Shown: positions 44,691 through 53,940, counted from the stretch's first letter. The stretch is DNA of 64,000 bases from Thiocapsa rosea (GCF_003634315.1 NZ_RBXL01000001.1:3266501-3330500), one strand, 5' to 3'. Translations and numbers: made by a program. Notes: generated from the sequence alone by a model not told the origin.

Positions 44691-45985
44691 CAGGGCAATC
44701 GCATCAACCGCGGCTAATATTTGGAGAACCTGATGGAGCGTTTTGCCCCGCGCTCGGTGGCGCATCAAAGAGGAGCTTCTCCAAGTACTGCTCGTCCCAG
44801 CCCGCCTTGAGACGTTTGTTCTTGATGCCGAGTTTGGTGCTGTCGTTCTTCAGCCGCGACATGGCGATGTGGCGCAACACCGCGAGGTTCTCGCGGGCCT
44901 GCGTCTCGCGCACGCGGCAGTCGTCCTCGCGCATGGCCACATCGAGGCTCCAATGCAGATCGTTTTCCACGCCCCAATGACCGCGTGCAGCTCGCCCGAA
45001 GTCGACCACACCGGTGCCGATACTGCCGATGAAGAAGCGTGTTTCGCGCGAGATCTTCCCGGCGATCTCGCGCGTGGACTCGACCATGCCGATCATGTTC
45101 ATGCCTTTCCACAACGCGCTGCGCGGCACGCCGGACAGCTCCCCGAGGGTGCGGTAGCGGCGCGTCTCGATCCGGCCGTGGCCGCGCTCGACGGTGTCGA
45201 GTGCCTCGCTCTCGACCCCGGCGTAGTCCTTGGCGTCGGCCTCGATGAATGCCTCCTCCACCTCCGCCGCCAGGACGCCCTGGTTGCCTTTGAGCGCCAG
45301 TAAGTAGTTGCCGCCTTGGTCGATGATCTGCTCGGCGATCTTGGTCTGACACCCCATCGCATCGATGGTGACGATGGCACCTTTGAGCATGAGCAGCGCA
45401 AGCAATTGGGGAATGGCCGTGATCTCGTTGGATTTGGCGTCGGTGGCGACCTGCCCGAGCACCACCCGGTTGGCCGTCGCCCACGCGCTGACCAGATGCA
45501 GCGCCGCCAACCCCTTGGCGCGGTTGTGGGAACGGCGCAGCGTCTTGCCGTCGATGGCGATGATCTCGCCGGGGATCACCGTGCGGATCGAGGCCACCCA
45601 GGCCCGGAAACACGCCTCGAACGCGTCGGGGGCCAGCAGGGAGAAGACGCGTCCGAAGGTATCGTGCGACGGGATGCCGTTGGGCAGCTCCAGGAACTGC
45701 CGAAACCAGACCTCCTTCGCGCGACCGAACTGAGCGATGGCCACCCAACCGTCGGCGCCGGCGAGCGTCGCCGCAATGGCGATGATCACCATGTCGAGAA
45801 GGTTGTGCCGGCGCCGCAACGCATCGCGAGGGTCTTCCAGCATGCTGAAGTGGCCCACAAGAGAGGAATCGGTTTCCGGCGTCATCATCGTCGCAACTCC
45901 ATATGGCAGAAAAATCTGCGCATTGTGGCCGCAACATGATGTTCTGTCTAAAAGTATATCTTAATTCTCTGATGCGATTGCCCTG
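44691..45985 (-). mobile_element. ISAs1-family insertion sequence
   Basis: 1295 bases. Perfect 16-base inverted ends: CAGGGCAATCGCATCA at 44691-44706 and its complement TGATGCGATTGCCCTG at 45970-45985. It lies 11 bases right of the IS66 duplication, in the same palindromic repeat. Flanks GCGACTTAAG (left) and GCGACTACAC (right) share only the first six bases, so a clean target duplication is not seen; the right arm of the palindrome has lost bases. Confidence 0.9.
44704..45888 (-). CDS. ISAs1 transposase
   Basis: 394 residues. DPRDALRRRHNLLDMVIIAIAATLAGADGW, PNGIPSHDTFGRVFSLLAP, IIAIDGKTLRRS (first Asp), VTIDAMGCQTKIAEQIIDQGGNYLLALKGNQ (second Asp) and YRTLGELSGVP with a C-terminal RAARGHWGVENDLHWSLDVAMREDDCRVR (Glu region) match ISAs1 transposases throughout. 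Complete; its stop codon is in the left inverted repeat. Confidence 0.95.
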   Translation of the reverse strand: MMTPETDSSLVGHFSMLEDPRDALRRRHNLLDMVIIAIAATLAGADGWVAIAQFGRAKEVWFRQFLELPNGIPSHDTFGRVFSLLAPDAFEACFRAWVASIRTVIPGEIIAIDGKTLRRSHNRAKGLAALHLVSAWATANRVVLGQVATDAKSNEITAIPQLLALLMLKGAIVTIDAMGCQTKIAEQIIDQGGNYLLALKGNQGVLAAEVEEAFIEADAKDYAGVESEALDTVERGHGRIETRRYRTLGELSGVPRSALWKGMNMIGMVESTREIAGKISRETRFFIGSIGTGVVDFGRAARGHWGVENDLHWSLDVAMREDDCRVRETQARENLAVLRHIAMSRLKNDSTKLGIKNKRLKAGWDEQYLEKLLFDAPPSAGQNAPSGSPNISRG

Positions 45986-46086
45986 GCGACTACACGATGC
46001 AACAGAGTTTATTCTTTCCTTACCGAGGCGTCGCTCGTTGCAGCGATCCAAGCCACCATCTTTAGCCTTGCACGATACCCTCTGAA

Positions 46087-47103
46087 ATGACAAAACCAAG
46101 ATGGCAGCATCGCCCCGACGGCTCAACCTGGGGCGACTGGGGCGCCGACGATCAGCTCGGCCGTCTCAATCTGATCGGCCCCGAGCAGGTCCTTAAAGGG
46201 GTCGCCGAGGTCAAGACCGGCAAGACCTTTTGCCTCAGCCTGCCGCTCGACTATCCGGGTGGGCAGGTCCTGAGCCCGGTGCGGCATCCACCGCAATTGC
46301 GCCCGGTCATCCGCAACAAGGCCCCGTACTACAACTATGTCTGGCGCGACTTCGATCCACGGCTGACCGATGTCGCCAGCGATGACGCGGTGCTCTTGTA
46401 TACCCAGTACTCCACGCAATGGGATAGTCTGGCTCATCGCGGTGCACTCTTCGACGCCGATGGCGACGGTGTTCCGGAGCCGGTCTACTACAACGGATTC
46501 CGCGCCGGCGAGCATATCGTCATGGATGCTGACCAGGGGGTCGCGGCGCATGCGCTCGGGATCGAGCAGATGGCCGTTCACGGCGTTCAAGGGCGAGGAG
46601 TCCTGGTCGATCTGCATCGTCACTTCGGCGAAACGCCGCGCAAGGAGGTCGGATACGCGGAACTGATGCGTGTGATGCAGATTGACGGCGTGACTGCGGA
46701 GCCGGGCGATATCCTCTGTCTCTGGACCGGGCTCGACCAGGCCATCATGCGGATGCAAGGGAAGCCCGATCCATCCATCAAGCAGGCGTGTGCGGTTCTG
46801 GACGGGCGGGACAATGAACTGCTGCAGTGGATCACCGACAGCGGTGTCGCCGCCATCGTCGCCGACAATCTGGCCGTTGAATCGGTCGGTAAACCGTTGC
46901 CCGAAGGTTACATGGGCACGAGCCTGCCGCTGCATGAACACTGCCTCTTCAAACTGGGCGTGCATCTCGGCGAGCTTTGGTATCTGGCCGATCTGGCTGA
47001 GTGGCTGCGTACGCACGGCAGATCGAGGTTTTTGTTGACGGCACCGCCGCTGCGGCTACCGGGCGCGGTTGGGTCGCCGGTGACGCCGATTGCGACCGTT
47101 TGA
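46087..47103 (+). CDS. cyclase-family (kynurenine formamidase-like) metal hydrolase
   Basis: 338 residues. The family motif is seen in WDSLAHRGALFDADGDG and VYYNGFRAGEHIVMDADQGVAAHALGIEQMAVHGVQGRGVLVDLHRHFG, where His residues bind metal, and DILCLWTGLDQAIM plus ADNLAVESVG and SLPLHEHCLFKLGVHLGELW at the C-terminus. This is the long (about 330 residue) branch of PF04199, often placed with aromatic or amino acid catabolism. Together with the carboxymuconate-type lyase upstream it might act on a ring- or amide-containing substrate; this is inference. Originally its stop lay five bases before the ATG of the next gene; an ISL3 element now separates them. Confidence 0.85.
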   Translation: MTKPRWQHRPDGSTWGDWGADDQLGRLNLIGPEQVLKGVAEVKTGKTFCLSLPLDYPGGQVLSPVRHPPQLRPVIRNKAPYYNYVWRDFDPRLTDVASDDAVLLYTQYSTQWDSLAHRGALFDADGDGVPEPVYYNGFRAGEHIVMDADQGVAAHALGIEQMAVHGVQGRGVLVDLHRHFGETPRKEVGYAELMRVMQIDGVTAEPGDILCLWTGLDQAIMRMQGKPDPSIKQACAVLDGRDNELLQWITDSGVAAIVADNLAVESVGKPLPEGYMGTSLPLHEHCLFKLGVHLGELWYLADLAEWLRTHGRSRFLLTAPPLRLPGAVGSPVTPIATV

Positions 47104-47111
47104 ATCAAATG

Positions 47112-48690
47112 GGCTCTCTTGCGTTTGGTGTGGGTAAACCGTCCAGGTCTCCCCGGATCATGTTGATGCCTTCGCACACTGTTTGTTCGCAAACGGACAC
47201 GCCGGCAGATGCGTGAGCTTGCCTGCGACCAGGTAGGCGATGGTGATGAGATGGCGCACGGTGCCGTAGCCGCGGGCCTTGGCCTTAGCCGCCTGAATCA
47301 GCCCGTTCGCCGCCTCGACGCGGCCGTTGGTGAGCTTGGAATCGAAGGCGTTGAGGATGCCGTCCCAATGGGTTTTGACGGTCTTGGCGAAGTCCTTCAT
47401 CGGCGCGAGGCGGCAGCGCCGGGCCCAGCTGTACCAGCGTGTGAGCAACGCCTCGGCCTCCTCGCGGGAGTTGGCCAGGCGGAAGATCTCGCGCAGGCTC
47501 TCCTTGATGCGGTAGGCACGGTGGGTCTTGAGGTTGAGGCGGCGCAGATCGACGTACTGGCGCAGCTGACGGCGGCTCCAGTCCTGTTGGTCCTTGAGCC
47601 AGATGTAGCGGCTGCGCTTGAGCACGGGCGTGGATTTGACCTCCGCGCGGCGCACCGCATCCACGGCCTGATTGGCCAGCTGGATGACGTGGAATTCATC
47701 GAAGGTGATGTTCGCCCACGGCAGCTGTTCCTCGACCCCGCTGCGGTAGCTCCCCGACATGTCGATGCAGACATCGCGGATGTTCTCCGCGCAGCCGCCG
47801 TGGGCCTCGAGGTCGTCGGCGAACTGCGCGACCACCTCGGCCTTGCGCCCCTCGGTGGCGAACAACAGCCGCGGCGCCTCCAGATCGTGAAAGAGACTGA
47901 TGTAATGGTGCCCGCGCCGCGCTGCGGTCTCGTCCAGACCGACGGCGGTGACGCCGGAGAAGTCCTCCTGCGCACGCGCTTGCTCAACATAATGATCGAG
48001 CACCCGCCACACGCGCATGTCGCTTACCCCGAGCAGCTGCGCGACCTGACGCACCGTCATCGCCCGGCACAAGGCGACGATCAGTGCCTCCATCAACTGG
48101 GTGAAGCCGGTGCCGGGACGCGCCCACGGCACCTCGACTTGGGTGGTCTTGCCGCAGGCGCCGCAGCGCACCCGCGGCACCTTGGCCTGAATGTAGGCCT
48201 GGAACTGGAAGAAGTTCAGATGACGCCATTCCCGCGCCTGCGTGTCATGCACCGGCTGGTGCTCCGCCCCGCAGTGCGGGCAGATAAAGCGGGTCCCGCG
48301 GGCGAAGCCGACCGCGAAATCGATGCGTCCGGCCTTCGGATCGAAGGCCACCTCGCGGACCTCCCAAGGTGTCTGCAGCCCCAACGCGACGGTGAACAAG
48401 GATGCGGAATCCACGGCGGCGACCTCCGGCGGTTGGCCTGTGGACATGTGGACGCGTCCTACGGACCGGCCCGAGCCCTGCGGGCCGTGTGGACAACCCC
48501 TGGACCGCGCCGAGCAAGGCCGTGCCGGTTGCGAGCTCATCGCCGGCGCGGCCCACCGGTTGACCACACTCTCGGGCCTCGCGCCCACATGCCCACAGGC
48601 CCAGCAACAGGTTTGACGAAATGTGCTCTAAAGGGTGCGAACCGGCCGGGGCGGAGTCAAGCCCTGACCCACAGGAAACGTAACAGAGGC
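47112..48690 (-). mobile_element. complete ISL3-family insertion sequence
   Basis: 1579 bases. Imperfect inverted ends GGCTCTCTTGCGTTTGG (left) and GCCTCTGTTACGTTTCC (right, complement). The 8-base target duplication ATCAAATG is at 47104-47111 and 48691-48698, the normal ISL3 length. The element lies exactly between the cyclase stop and the ATG of the next gene, which falls in the right duplication. Confidence 0.92.
47158..48447 (-). CDS. ISL3 transposase
   Basis: 429 residues from ATG 48447. Zinc ribbons RFICPHCGAEHQPVHD and VRCGACGKTTQVEVPWARPGTGFT, the helix-turn-helix MTVRQVAQLLGVSDMRVWRVLDHY, then the DDE core: VTAVGLDETAARRGHHYISLFHD (first Asp), VCIDMSGSYRSGVEEQLPWANITFDEFHVIQLANQAVDAVRR (second Asp) and NAFDSKLTNGRVEAANGLIQAAKAKARGYG (Glu). 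All hallmarks of ISL3 are intact, so the element is probably active. An upstream in-frame extension (to 48588) lacks similarity. Confidence 0.95.
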   Translation of the reverse strand: MSTGQPPEVAAVDSASLFTVALGLQTPWEVREVAFDPKAGRIDFAVGFARGTRFICPHCGAEHQPVHDTQAREWRHLNFFQFQAYIQAKVPRVRCGACGKTTQVEVPWARPGTGFTQLMEALIVALCRAMTVRQVAQLLGVSDMRVWRVLDHYVEQARAQEDFSGVTAVGLDETAARRGHHYISLFHDLEAPRLLFATEGRKAEVVAQFADDLEAHGGCAENIRDVCIDMSGSYRSGVEEQLPWANITFDEFHVIQLANQAVDAVRRAEVKSTPVLKRSRYIWLKDQQDWSRRQLRQYVDLRRLNLKTHRAYRIKESLREIFRLANSREEAEALLTRWYSWARRCRLAPMKDFAKTVKTHWDGILNAFDSKLTNGRVEAANGLIQAAKAKARGYGTVRHLITIAYLVAGKLTHLPACPFANKQCAKAST

Positions 48691-48695
48691 ATCAA

Positions 48696-49901
48696 ATGTC
48701 TACGGTACCAATGTTAATCGAAAATCAGTCGATGAATTATTTCGTTTTTATTGATAACACCAATAATAAATTTACGTATGCCTGTATTGCGCACAAGATC
48801 CTTGATGGCTATCTGAAGCCGGAGAATGTTGTATTATTCCACAGTAAAGAATCTTTTATAAAGGAAACGGACGATTATGGCGTGGTTTCTAGGCTTGATA
48901 AGGTATACGACATCGAAGAGCTGGTTAGATTCGATTTTAGGACCGCGTTGAAGATACATTTTCTGTCGCTACGCTCGAAGAACTCGGATGTTATTGATGT
49001 CGTAATAAATCAATTGGCGGTGGATCCGTCAAGAATATTCATCATCATCACGGACGATGAAGTGAGCAGGTGGTACGGCCTATACTTGGCACATGGTCGC
49101 TTGTTGCCGTGCATTGACAATTCCGTAAATGAAAAAACAATATCGTTGATGAGCCAGCTGAATAACTTTATATGTCTGTATGAACCGTGGGGAAACATGT
49201 TGGAAACGGTTCTCGGGAGACACGTCAATATATCGGATTTCAACGCAGGGTTTACACCCAACAGCGCACTCCGCGGTATCCCGTTGATCGAGCGAAAAGA
49301 CAAACGATCCTTTCGCGTTCTGTTTGGCGCCAAGCCGAGTTCTTTGCAATTCGATAGACAGGCGGCAAAGGCTGTCGTACTTTTTTTGTTTTCGTCAAGA
49401 AAAATCCTTCGAAATTCCCGAGTGAAATTTGGCTTCTGGAGTAGTCATCCTATTAGAATGATCCTGCGTTCGCCTTTTTCTTGGTTATATTGCGAGATCG
49501 CGAAATTCGTCGCTTTTGCCGGAGGCAGGTTATTGAGTATTGATATCAGGTTTGAATCATTGCGCGTTGCGCCGTTCAATGATTATGTCCAGGCTCTTTC
49601 AAGGTTTGATTTTCTGATCTTAAAGGCAAGAGGTTCCTTAGGTGGTAGTCACCTATTCAGGCGAATGGGCGGTGTGGTGCTTTTTCCAACGAATTCTCCG
49701 AATTACAGGGCAATCGCGAGTTTGGGCGCGCAATCAAATTTTCTTGTTTATAATGGGTTGCTCGATGCTCTCCAGACCGCCCTTTCTAAAATTGACACTT
49801 ATGACGATTTTGTTAAGAAAGACCGCGAGAGCCTGAATGCGCGGCGAGACATAATGTCCCGGCGTATCAAGGAGTTCTATTCTACGTCCGAATCTATTTG
49901 A
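48696..49901 (+). CDS. hypothetical protein in a low-GC island, polysaccharide-locus context
   Basis: 401 residues; AT-rich, rich in Lys, Ile, Asn and Ser, unlike the surrounding genes. The ATG at 48696 is in the ISL3 target duplication; ATG 48732 (MNYFVFIDNTNNKFTYACIAHKI) is an alternative. A Rossmann-like start (YFVFIDNTNNKFTYACIAHKILDGYLKPENVVLFHSK) and later LLSIDIRFESLRVAPFNDYVQALSRFDFLILKARGSLGG and VVLFPTNSPNYRAIASLGAQSNFLVY suggest a glycosyltransferase-like fold (GT-B with C-terminal acceptor loop), but no family is certain. Before the ISL3 insertion it followed the cyclase gene with a five-base gap. Likely acquired by transfer with nearby sugar genes. Confidence 0.55.
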   Translation: MSTVPMLIENQSMNYFVFIDNTNNKFTYACIAHKILDGYLKPENVVLFHSKESFIKETDDYGVVSRLDKVYDIEELVRFDFRTALKIHFLSLRSKNSDVIDVVINQLAVDPSRIFIIITDDEVSRWYGLYLAHGRLLPCIDNSVNEKTISLMSQLNNFICLYEPWGNMLETVLGRHVNISDFNAGFTPNSALRGIPLIERKDKRSFRVLFGAKPSSLQFDRQAAKAVVLFLFSSRKILRNSRVKFGFWSSHPIRMILRSPFSWLYCEIAKFVAFAGGRLLSIDIRFESLRVAPFNDYVQALSRFDFLILKARGSLGGSHLFRRMGGVVLFPTNSPNYRAIASLGAQSNFLVYNGLLDALQTALSKIDTYDDFVKKDRESLNARRDIMSRRIKEFYSTSESI

Positions 49902-50111
49902 ACCCTATTCGCTTTCTATAGATTGATTGTTGCCACGGCAATCTTCATTGTAATTGATGGATGTCGCATTAGGCGATGGGTGAGCTTGACACGAAATCGC
50001 CGCAGACTTGCCCCGACCTGTGCTTGAGCTTCTAGTTCATGTCTTTAATCTATTGAGGTTTCCATAATTTCTTTTGTGCGCAACAAAGGCGCGAGGTACA
50101 TGCAAGGCATC

Positions 50112-51140
50112 ATGCGGATAAAGAACCGGTTAATCGGCGTAGAATTTATGCCACTCGTCATCGCCGAAATCGGTATCAACCACGGCGGCGACATTAAGGT
50201 CGCCAAGCAGATGGTCGGTCTCGCGGCGGCGGCCGGATGCGAGTGCATCAAGCACCAAACACATATCGTCGATGACGAGATGACGGAGGAGGCCAAATAC
50301 ATCTTCCCGCCGAATGCCGATCGATCGATCTGGGACGTGATGGCGCAATGCGCACTCTCGCTCGACGACGAAATAGAACTCAAGGCGTATACGGAAGGGC
50401 TGGGGATGATCTACATTTCCACGCCGTTCTCGCGGGCCGCGGCGGATTTCCTGAACGAGATCGGTGTGCCGGCGTTCAAGATCGGCTCGGGGGAGTGCGA
50501 TAACCTTCCGTTGATTCGACATATCGCCGCTTTCGGCAAGCCGGTGATGATGTCGACGGGAATGCAGAGCATCGAATCGATCCGACCCAGCGTGGCGATA
50601 CTTGATGCTGCGGGTATTGATTACGCGCTTCTGGAGTGCACGAATCTTTACCCGAGTCCACCCGAGATCGTGTCGCTCAAGGGTGTCACGGATCTACGGG
50701 CTGCGTTTCCGAGGGCCGTGATCGGGTTTTCAGATCATTCCATCGGTCCCGAGATGGCGTTGGCCAGTGTGGCGCTCGGCGCCTGCATCCTGGAGCGGCA
50801 TTTCACGGACACACGTTATCGTCAGGGGCCTGACATCGCGTGTTCGATGGACCCCGCCGAGCTGCGCTTCCTCATCGACCGCAGCCGAGAGATTCATGTC
50901 GCTCTCCACAACGACAAGCAACGAACAGAGCCGGAGGAGGACGTTTACCGTTTCGCGCGATCCAGCGTCGTTGCCGACGCCGACCTCCCTGCGGGCCATA
51001 CTCTAAGTGATTGCGATATTTGGGCGCGGCGCCCCGGGTCCGGCGAGATTCCGGGCTACGAGTTCGACAAGGTCGTCGGTCGGCGTCTGACCCGTGCACT
51101 GCGCCGCAACGAGCAGTTGAAGTGGAGCGATTTGGTATGA
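50112..51140 (+). CDS. neuB: NeuB-type nonulosonic acid synthase
   Basis: 342 residues from ATG 50112 (MRIKNRLIGVEFMPLVIAEIGINHGG), chosen because the family begins this way; ATG 50100 and GTG 50076 lie upstream. The condensing barrel is clear: INHGGDIKVAKQMVGLAAAAGCECIKHQTH, IYISTPFSRAAADFLNEIGVPAFKIGSGE, PVMMSTGMQSIESI, LLECTNLYPSPPEIVSLKGV, VIGFSDHSIGPEMALASVALGACILERHFT. The C-terminal antifreeze-like SAF domain follows (ARSSVVADADLPAGHTLSDCDIWARRPGSGEIPGYEFDKVVGRRL). It condenses PEP with a ManNAc-type sugar to form Neu5Ac or a legionaminate-like acid. First of a neuBCA operon. Confidence 0.9.
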   Translation: MRIKNRLIGVEFMPLVIAEIGINHGGDIKVAKQMVGLAAAAGCECIKHQTHIVDDEMTEEAKYIFPPNADRSIWDVMAQCALSLDDEIELKAYTEGLGMIYISTPFSRAAADFLNEIGVPAFKIGSGECDNLPLIRHIAAFGKPVMMSTGMQSIESIRPSVAILDAAGIDYALLECTNLYPSPPEIVSLKGVTDLRAAFPRAVIGFSDHSIGPEMALASVALGACILERHFTDTRYRQGPDIACSMDPAELRFLIDRSREIHVALHNDKQRTEPEEDVYRFARSSVVADADLPAGHTLSDCDIWARRPGSGEIPGYEFDKVVGRRLTRALRRNEQLKWSDLV

Positions 51141-52288
51141 GAGTGCCCCGATCGATCCACTTCGTCACCGGAACCCGCGCCGATTTCGGCAAGCTCGAAC
51201 CCCTGGCGCGGGCCGCCCGAGATGCCGGGTACAGCGTGTCGTTTTTCGTCACCGGAATGCACATGCTGCCACGCTACGGCCTGACGAAGATCGAGGTGCA
51301 TCGCATGGAGGGCGTGGGGGTGGTCGAATTCCTCAACCACCGCGAGGGTGACCCGCAGGACGTGATCTTTGCTAAGACGGTGGTTGGGTTTTCGGACCAT
51401 TTGCGGATCTTGCGCCCCGATTTGGTCGTTGTGCATGGCGACCGCGTCGAGGCGATGGCAGCGGCCTTGGTCTGCGCCATCAACTATGTACGCTGTGCCC
51501 ATATCGAAGGCGGTGAGGTCTCGGGAACGATCGACGAGATCTTTCGCCATTGCAACACCAAACTTGCGGCCTGCCACATGGTCAGTTCCCAACAGTCACG
51601 GACCCGCGTACTGGCGATGGGAGAGACAGATGACAGCGTTTACGTGATCGGCTCGCCCGAGCTGGATACACACCGCGCCGACAGTGGGGTGACGCTCGAG
51701 GCGGTGCGCGCACGCTACGACATCCCCTTCGATGATTACGGCATCGTCATCATGCACGCGGTCACATCCGAAGCGGATTTCATGGGAAAACAGGCCGCCG
51801 ATCTGTTTGCCGTGCTGGCCGGGTCGGGGCGGTGTTTCGTGGTGATCCACCCCAACAACGACCCAGGATCAGACGCGATCCAACGGGTGATCGAGGCGCA
51901 ACCGCACGAGCGCTTCCGCGCCCTGCCGTCGATGCGTTTCGCCCATTTCTCGGAATTACTCCGTCATGCCAGTGCCATTATCGGCAACTCCAGCACGGGT
52001 GTACGAGAGGCGCCATTCCTGGGTGTGCCCAGTCTGGATATCGGCACGCGGCAGACCAATCGGGCGTTCAGTCCATCGGTGCATCACGCCGAGGCCGCCG
52101 ATCACGATGCGATCGGCCGTTTCCTGGCGACGGTTTGGGGTCACCGCTTTCCCGCCAGCACCGAGTTCGGCGGAGGGAATGCAGCGCTGAATTTTCGGCA
52201 CATTCTCGACGACGAAGGCTTCTGGAACCGACCCCTGCAGAAAAATTTCCACGATCTGCCATGGAATCGAGAGGCTCGTGATGCGTGA
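51137..52288 (+). CDS. neuC: NeuC-type UDP-GlcNAc 2-epimerase (hydrolysing)
   Basis: 383 residues from ATG 51137, which overlaps the neuB stop (ATGA). IHFVTGTRADFGKLEPLARAA (nucleotide-sugar epimerase start), DLVVVHGDRVEAMAAALVCAI, HIEGGEVSGTIDEIFRHCNTKLA, VYVIGSPELD, GIVIMHAVTSEAD and SAIIGNSSTGVREAPFLGVPSLDIGTRQTNR all match hydrolysing UDP-GlcNAc 2-epimerases of the NeuC/LegG group. It gives ManNAc-type sugar and UDP from UDP-GlcNAc. In legionaminate pathways the same fold acts on the 2,4-diacetamido sugar; the LegB/LegC genes needed for that are not in this window, so a Neu5Ac-like product is as likely. Confidence 0.9.
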   Translation: MRVPRSIHFVTGTRADFGKLEPLARAARDAGYSVSFFVTGMHMLPRYGLTKIEVHRMEGVGVVEFLNHREGDPQDVIFAKTVVGFSDHLRILRPDLVVVHGDRVEAMAAALVCAINYVRCAHIEGGEVSGTIDEIFRHCNTKLAACHMVSSQQSRTRVLAMGETDDSVYVIGSPELDTHRADSGVTLEAVRARYDIPFDDYGIVIMHAVTSEADFMGKQAADLFAVLAGSGRCFVVIHPNNDPGSDAIQRVIEAQPHERFRALPSMRFAHFSELLRHASAIIGNSSTGVREAPFLGVPSLDIGTRQTNRAFSPSVHHAEAADHDAIGRFLATVWGHRFPASTEFGGGNAALNFRHILDDEGFWNRPLQKNFHDLPWNREARDA

Positions 52289-52970
52289 GGCGGAGCACGC
52301 AGGTGGATGCATGGCCTTGATCCCCCTGCGCGCTGGTTCGAAGGGTCTGCCGGGAAAGAACACGCGGCTTCTAGCCGGGCGGCCCCTCTACGAACACGCC
52401 ATCGTGCAGGCGCGGGCCGCGGGAATCTCTCGCATAGTCATCTCGACCGATATCGAGGCACTGACCCTTACGCCGCCAACGCCAGGCGTGGTGGTCTTGC
52501 CCCGTCCGGCGGAACTGGCTGGCGATACCGTGCCGATGGACGCGGTCCTCAGACACGTCTTGATGGGGATAATCCAGGAGCCAACGCGCGTCGTGCTGCT
52601 TCAGGCAACCTCGCCGCTCAGACACCCCTCCGACATCCAGGCAGCGATAGATGTGCACCGACAGGGTGGATTCGACCTCGTGCTTAGCGCAACGCGTGCC
52701 GACTCCGGGGTGCTGAAATGGGGCAGGGCCGAGGGTGACCATTTTGTGCCGCTCTCGGACCCTTCGTACTGTTTCGCCAACCGAGCCGAGCTGCCCCCGC
52801 TCTACAGGCCCAACGGCGCGGTCTATGTCTTCGATGCGGACTGGTTCCGTACCACAGGTACGCTTGCGGCCGGGCGGATCGGTATGATCGAGATGCCGGC
52901 AAAGCGCTCGCTGGACATTGACAGCCTGGCCGACTTCGAAGCATGCGAGGCGTTGCTACGGGTAAATTGA
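52281..52970 (+). CDS. neuA: NeuA-type CMP-nonulosonate cytidylyltransferase
   Basis: 229 residues from ATG 52281 (a GTG is at 52278); overlaps the neuC stop. MALIPLRAGSKGLPGKNTRLLAGRPLYEHAI is the CMP-NeuAc synthetase signature (A-R-x-G-S-K-G-x-x-x-K-N), and VVLLQATSPLRHPSDIQAAIDVH, DLVLSATRADSGVLKW and KRSLDIDSLADFEACEALL close the fold. It activates the nonulosonic acid with CTP in the cytoplasm, ready for a CMP-dependent glycosyltransferase. A candidate of that kind (sialyltransferase-like) follows at 53941. Confidence 0.9.
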   Translation: MREAEHAGGCMALIPLRAGSKGLPGKNTRLLAGRPLYEHAIVQARAAGISRIVISTDIEALTLTPPTPGVVVLPRPAELAGDTVPMDAVLRHVLMGIIQEPTRVVLLQATSPLRHPSDIQAAIDVHRQGGFDLVLSATRADSGVLKWGRAEGDHFVPLSDPSYCFANRAELPPLYRPNGAVYVFDADWFRTTGTLAAGRIGMIEMPAKRSLDIDSLADFEACEALLRVN

Positions 52971-53411
52971 GCTAGTTAAGCTCACCTTAAGGAGATCGAT
53001 TGGCCGTATCCTAGTCCTTGTCTGAGGTTGCAGCTATAAACCCCTGCAACATTTTGCGGAATCTCTGAATGCACGGCTTCGCGCCGTCCCGAAAGCTTTC
53101 GGGGACGCCGGTCGAGTGATCCGCTAGCCGTGCGCCCGCACAATACGATCCAAGCGCTGCTCGTGACCTACGGCCACCTGTGTGAACAACCGCGCAGCCA
53201 ACCTCCAAACGATACCGGGCTCCAGAGGTGCGCTATGTATGATCGAAAGAAGGCCCACCTGCTAGCGAGGCTTCGCCTCAGACCGACGAGTCATGGGGTG
53301 AGCTCGGGTGTCGGGCGGCCCCGGTTGAGCGACGGAAGGCTAAACTTCCGTTGGTAGCCGCACGTAGCGGCGTGTGGCGCGTGGCCAAGATGTCAACCGG
53401 GGCCTGTCATC
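52971..53411. other. non-coding gap before a truncated mobile-element gene
   Basis: 441 bases with no credible gene and no family-like frame. GTGCGCCCGCACAATACG near 53131 and several short stem-forming pieces (CCCGAAAGCTTTCGGG at 53085-53100) suggest a structured or mobile-element leader for the gene at 53412, but the element type could not be named. Confidence 0.4.
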
Positions 53412-53910
53412 ATGTTAGACCAAACCGTCGGTGAGTTGCTGAACGATCGGGTCACGCTAGATCTCGAAGGAATCGACCGGTTGTATCTCAACCTGTATCA
53501 GCCGCGGCTGCAGACCGGTGGCGGGGTGGCCAACTTCTTCAAGGTCCATCGCGGTGCCAAGGTCGCCTCCACGGTGCTGATGGCCCCGATCAGCCGCGCC
53601 TTCGTCAAGGCGATCGAAGGGTTTGCACAACGCGAGGGCGTGGAGATCGTGACCTTCGCCAAGGGAGAGCGCAAGGACGACGTGACCCGCGAGCGGCTCG
53701 GCGACTTCGCTCAACCCGAGGGTGTCCTGTACATCGGCAAGGCGCAGGAACGGTTTGCCAGCTTCCGCATGATCAAGAAGATCAGCACCCAAACCGGCCA
53801 GCCGTACCCCTGGTTCACCCGCGGGACGGTGATGTGTAACCATTTCTATTTTTATTTGGTCGACGAGGACTTCGGCCCCCTGTTCATCAAGTTCTGTTCC
53901 TACTTTCCCT
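53412..53910 (+). pseudogene. 5' part of an uncharacterised mobile-element-like gene, truncated
   Basis: Reads MLDQTVGELLNDRVTLDLEGIDRLYLNLYQPRLQTGGGVANFF, RAFVKAIEGFAQREGVEIVTFAKGERKDDVTRERLGDF, EGVLYIGKAQERFASFRM, and VMCNHFYFYLVDEDFGPLFIKFCSYFP. This is the N-terminal third of a widespread protein type of about 500-550 residues (L-D-L-E-G-[IL]-D-R-L-Y-L-N ... DEDFGPxFIKxCSYFP) that lacks a known function and behaves like a mobile gene. After residue 166 the similarity stops and the sequence becomes that upstream of the sialyltransferase-like gene, so the rest has been lost. Confidence 0.6.
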
Positions 53911-53940
53911 CTAGAGCTTACTTGTGTTTCGCGAAGATCA

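Noticed and set aside
44681-45995. Ten-base target duplication for the ISAs1 element
   Set aside because: GCGACTTAAG and GCGACTACAC agree only in six bases, so no clean duplication can be claimed.
53085-53100. CCCGAAAGCTTTCGGG as an intrinsic terminator after neuA
   Set aside because: The stem is good but no T tract follows and it lies over 100 bases past the stop, inside what looks like a mobile-element leader.
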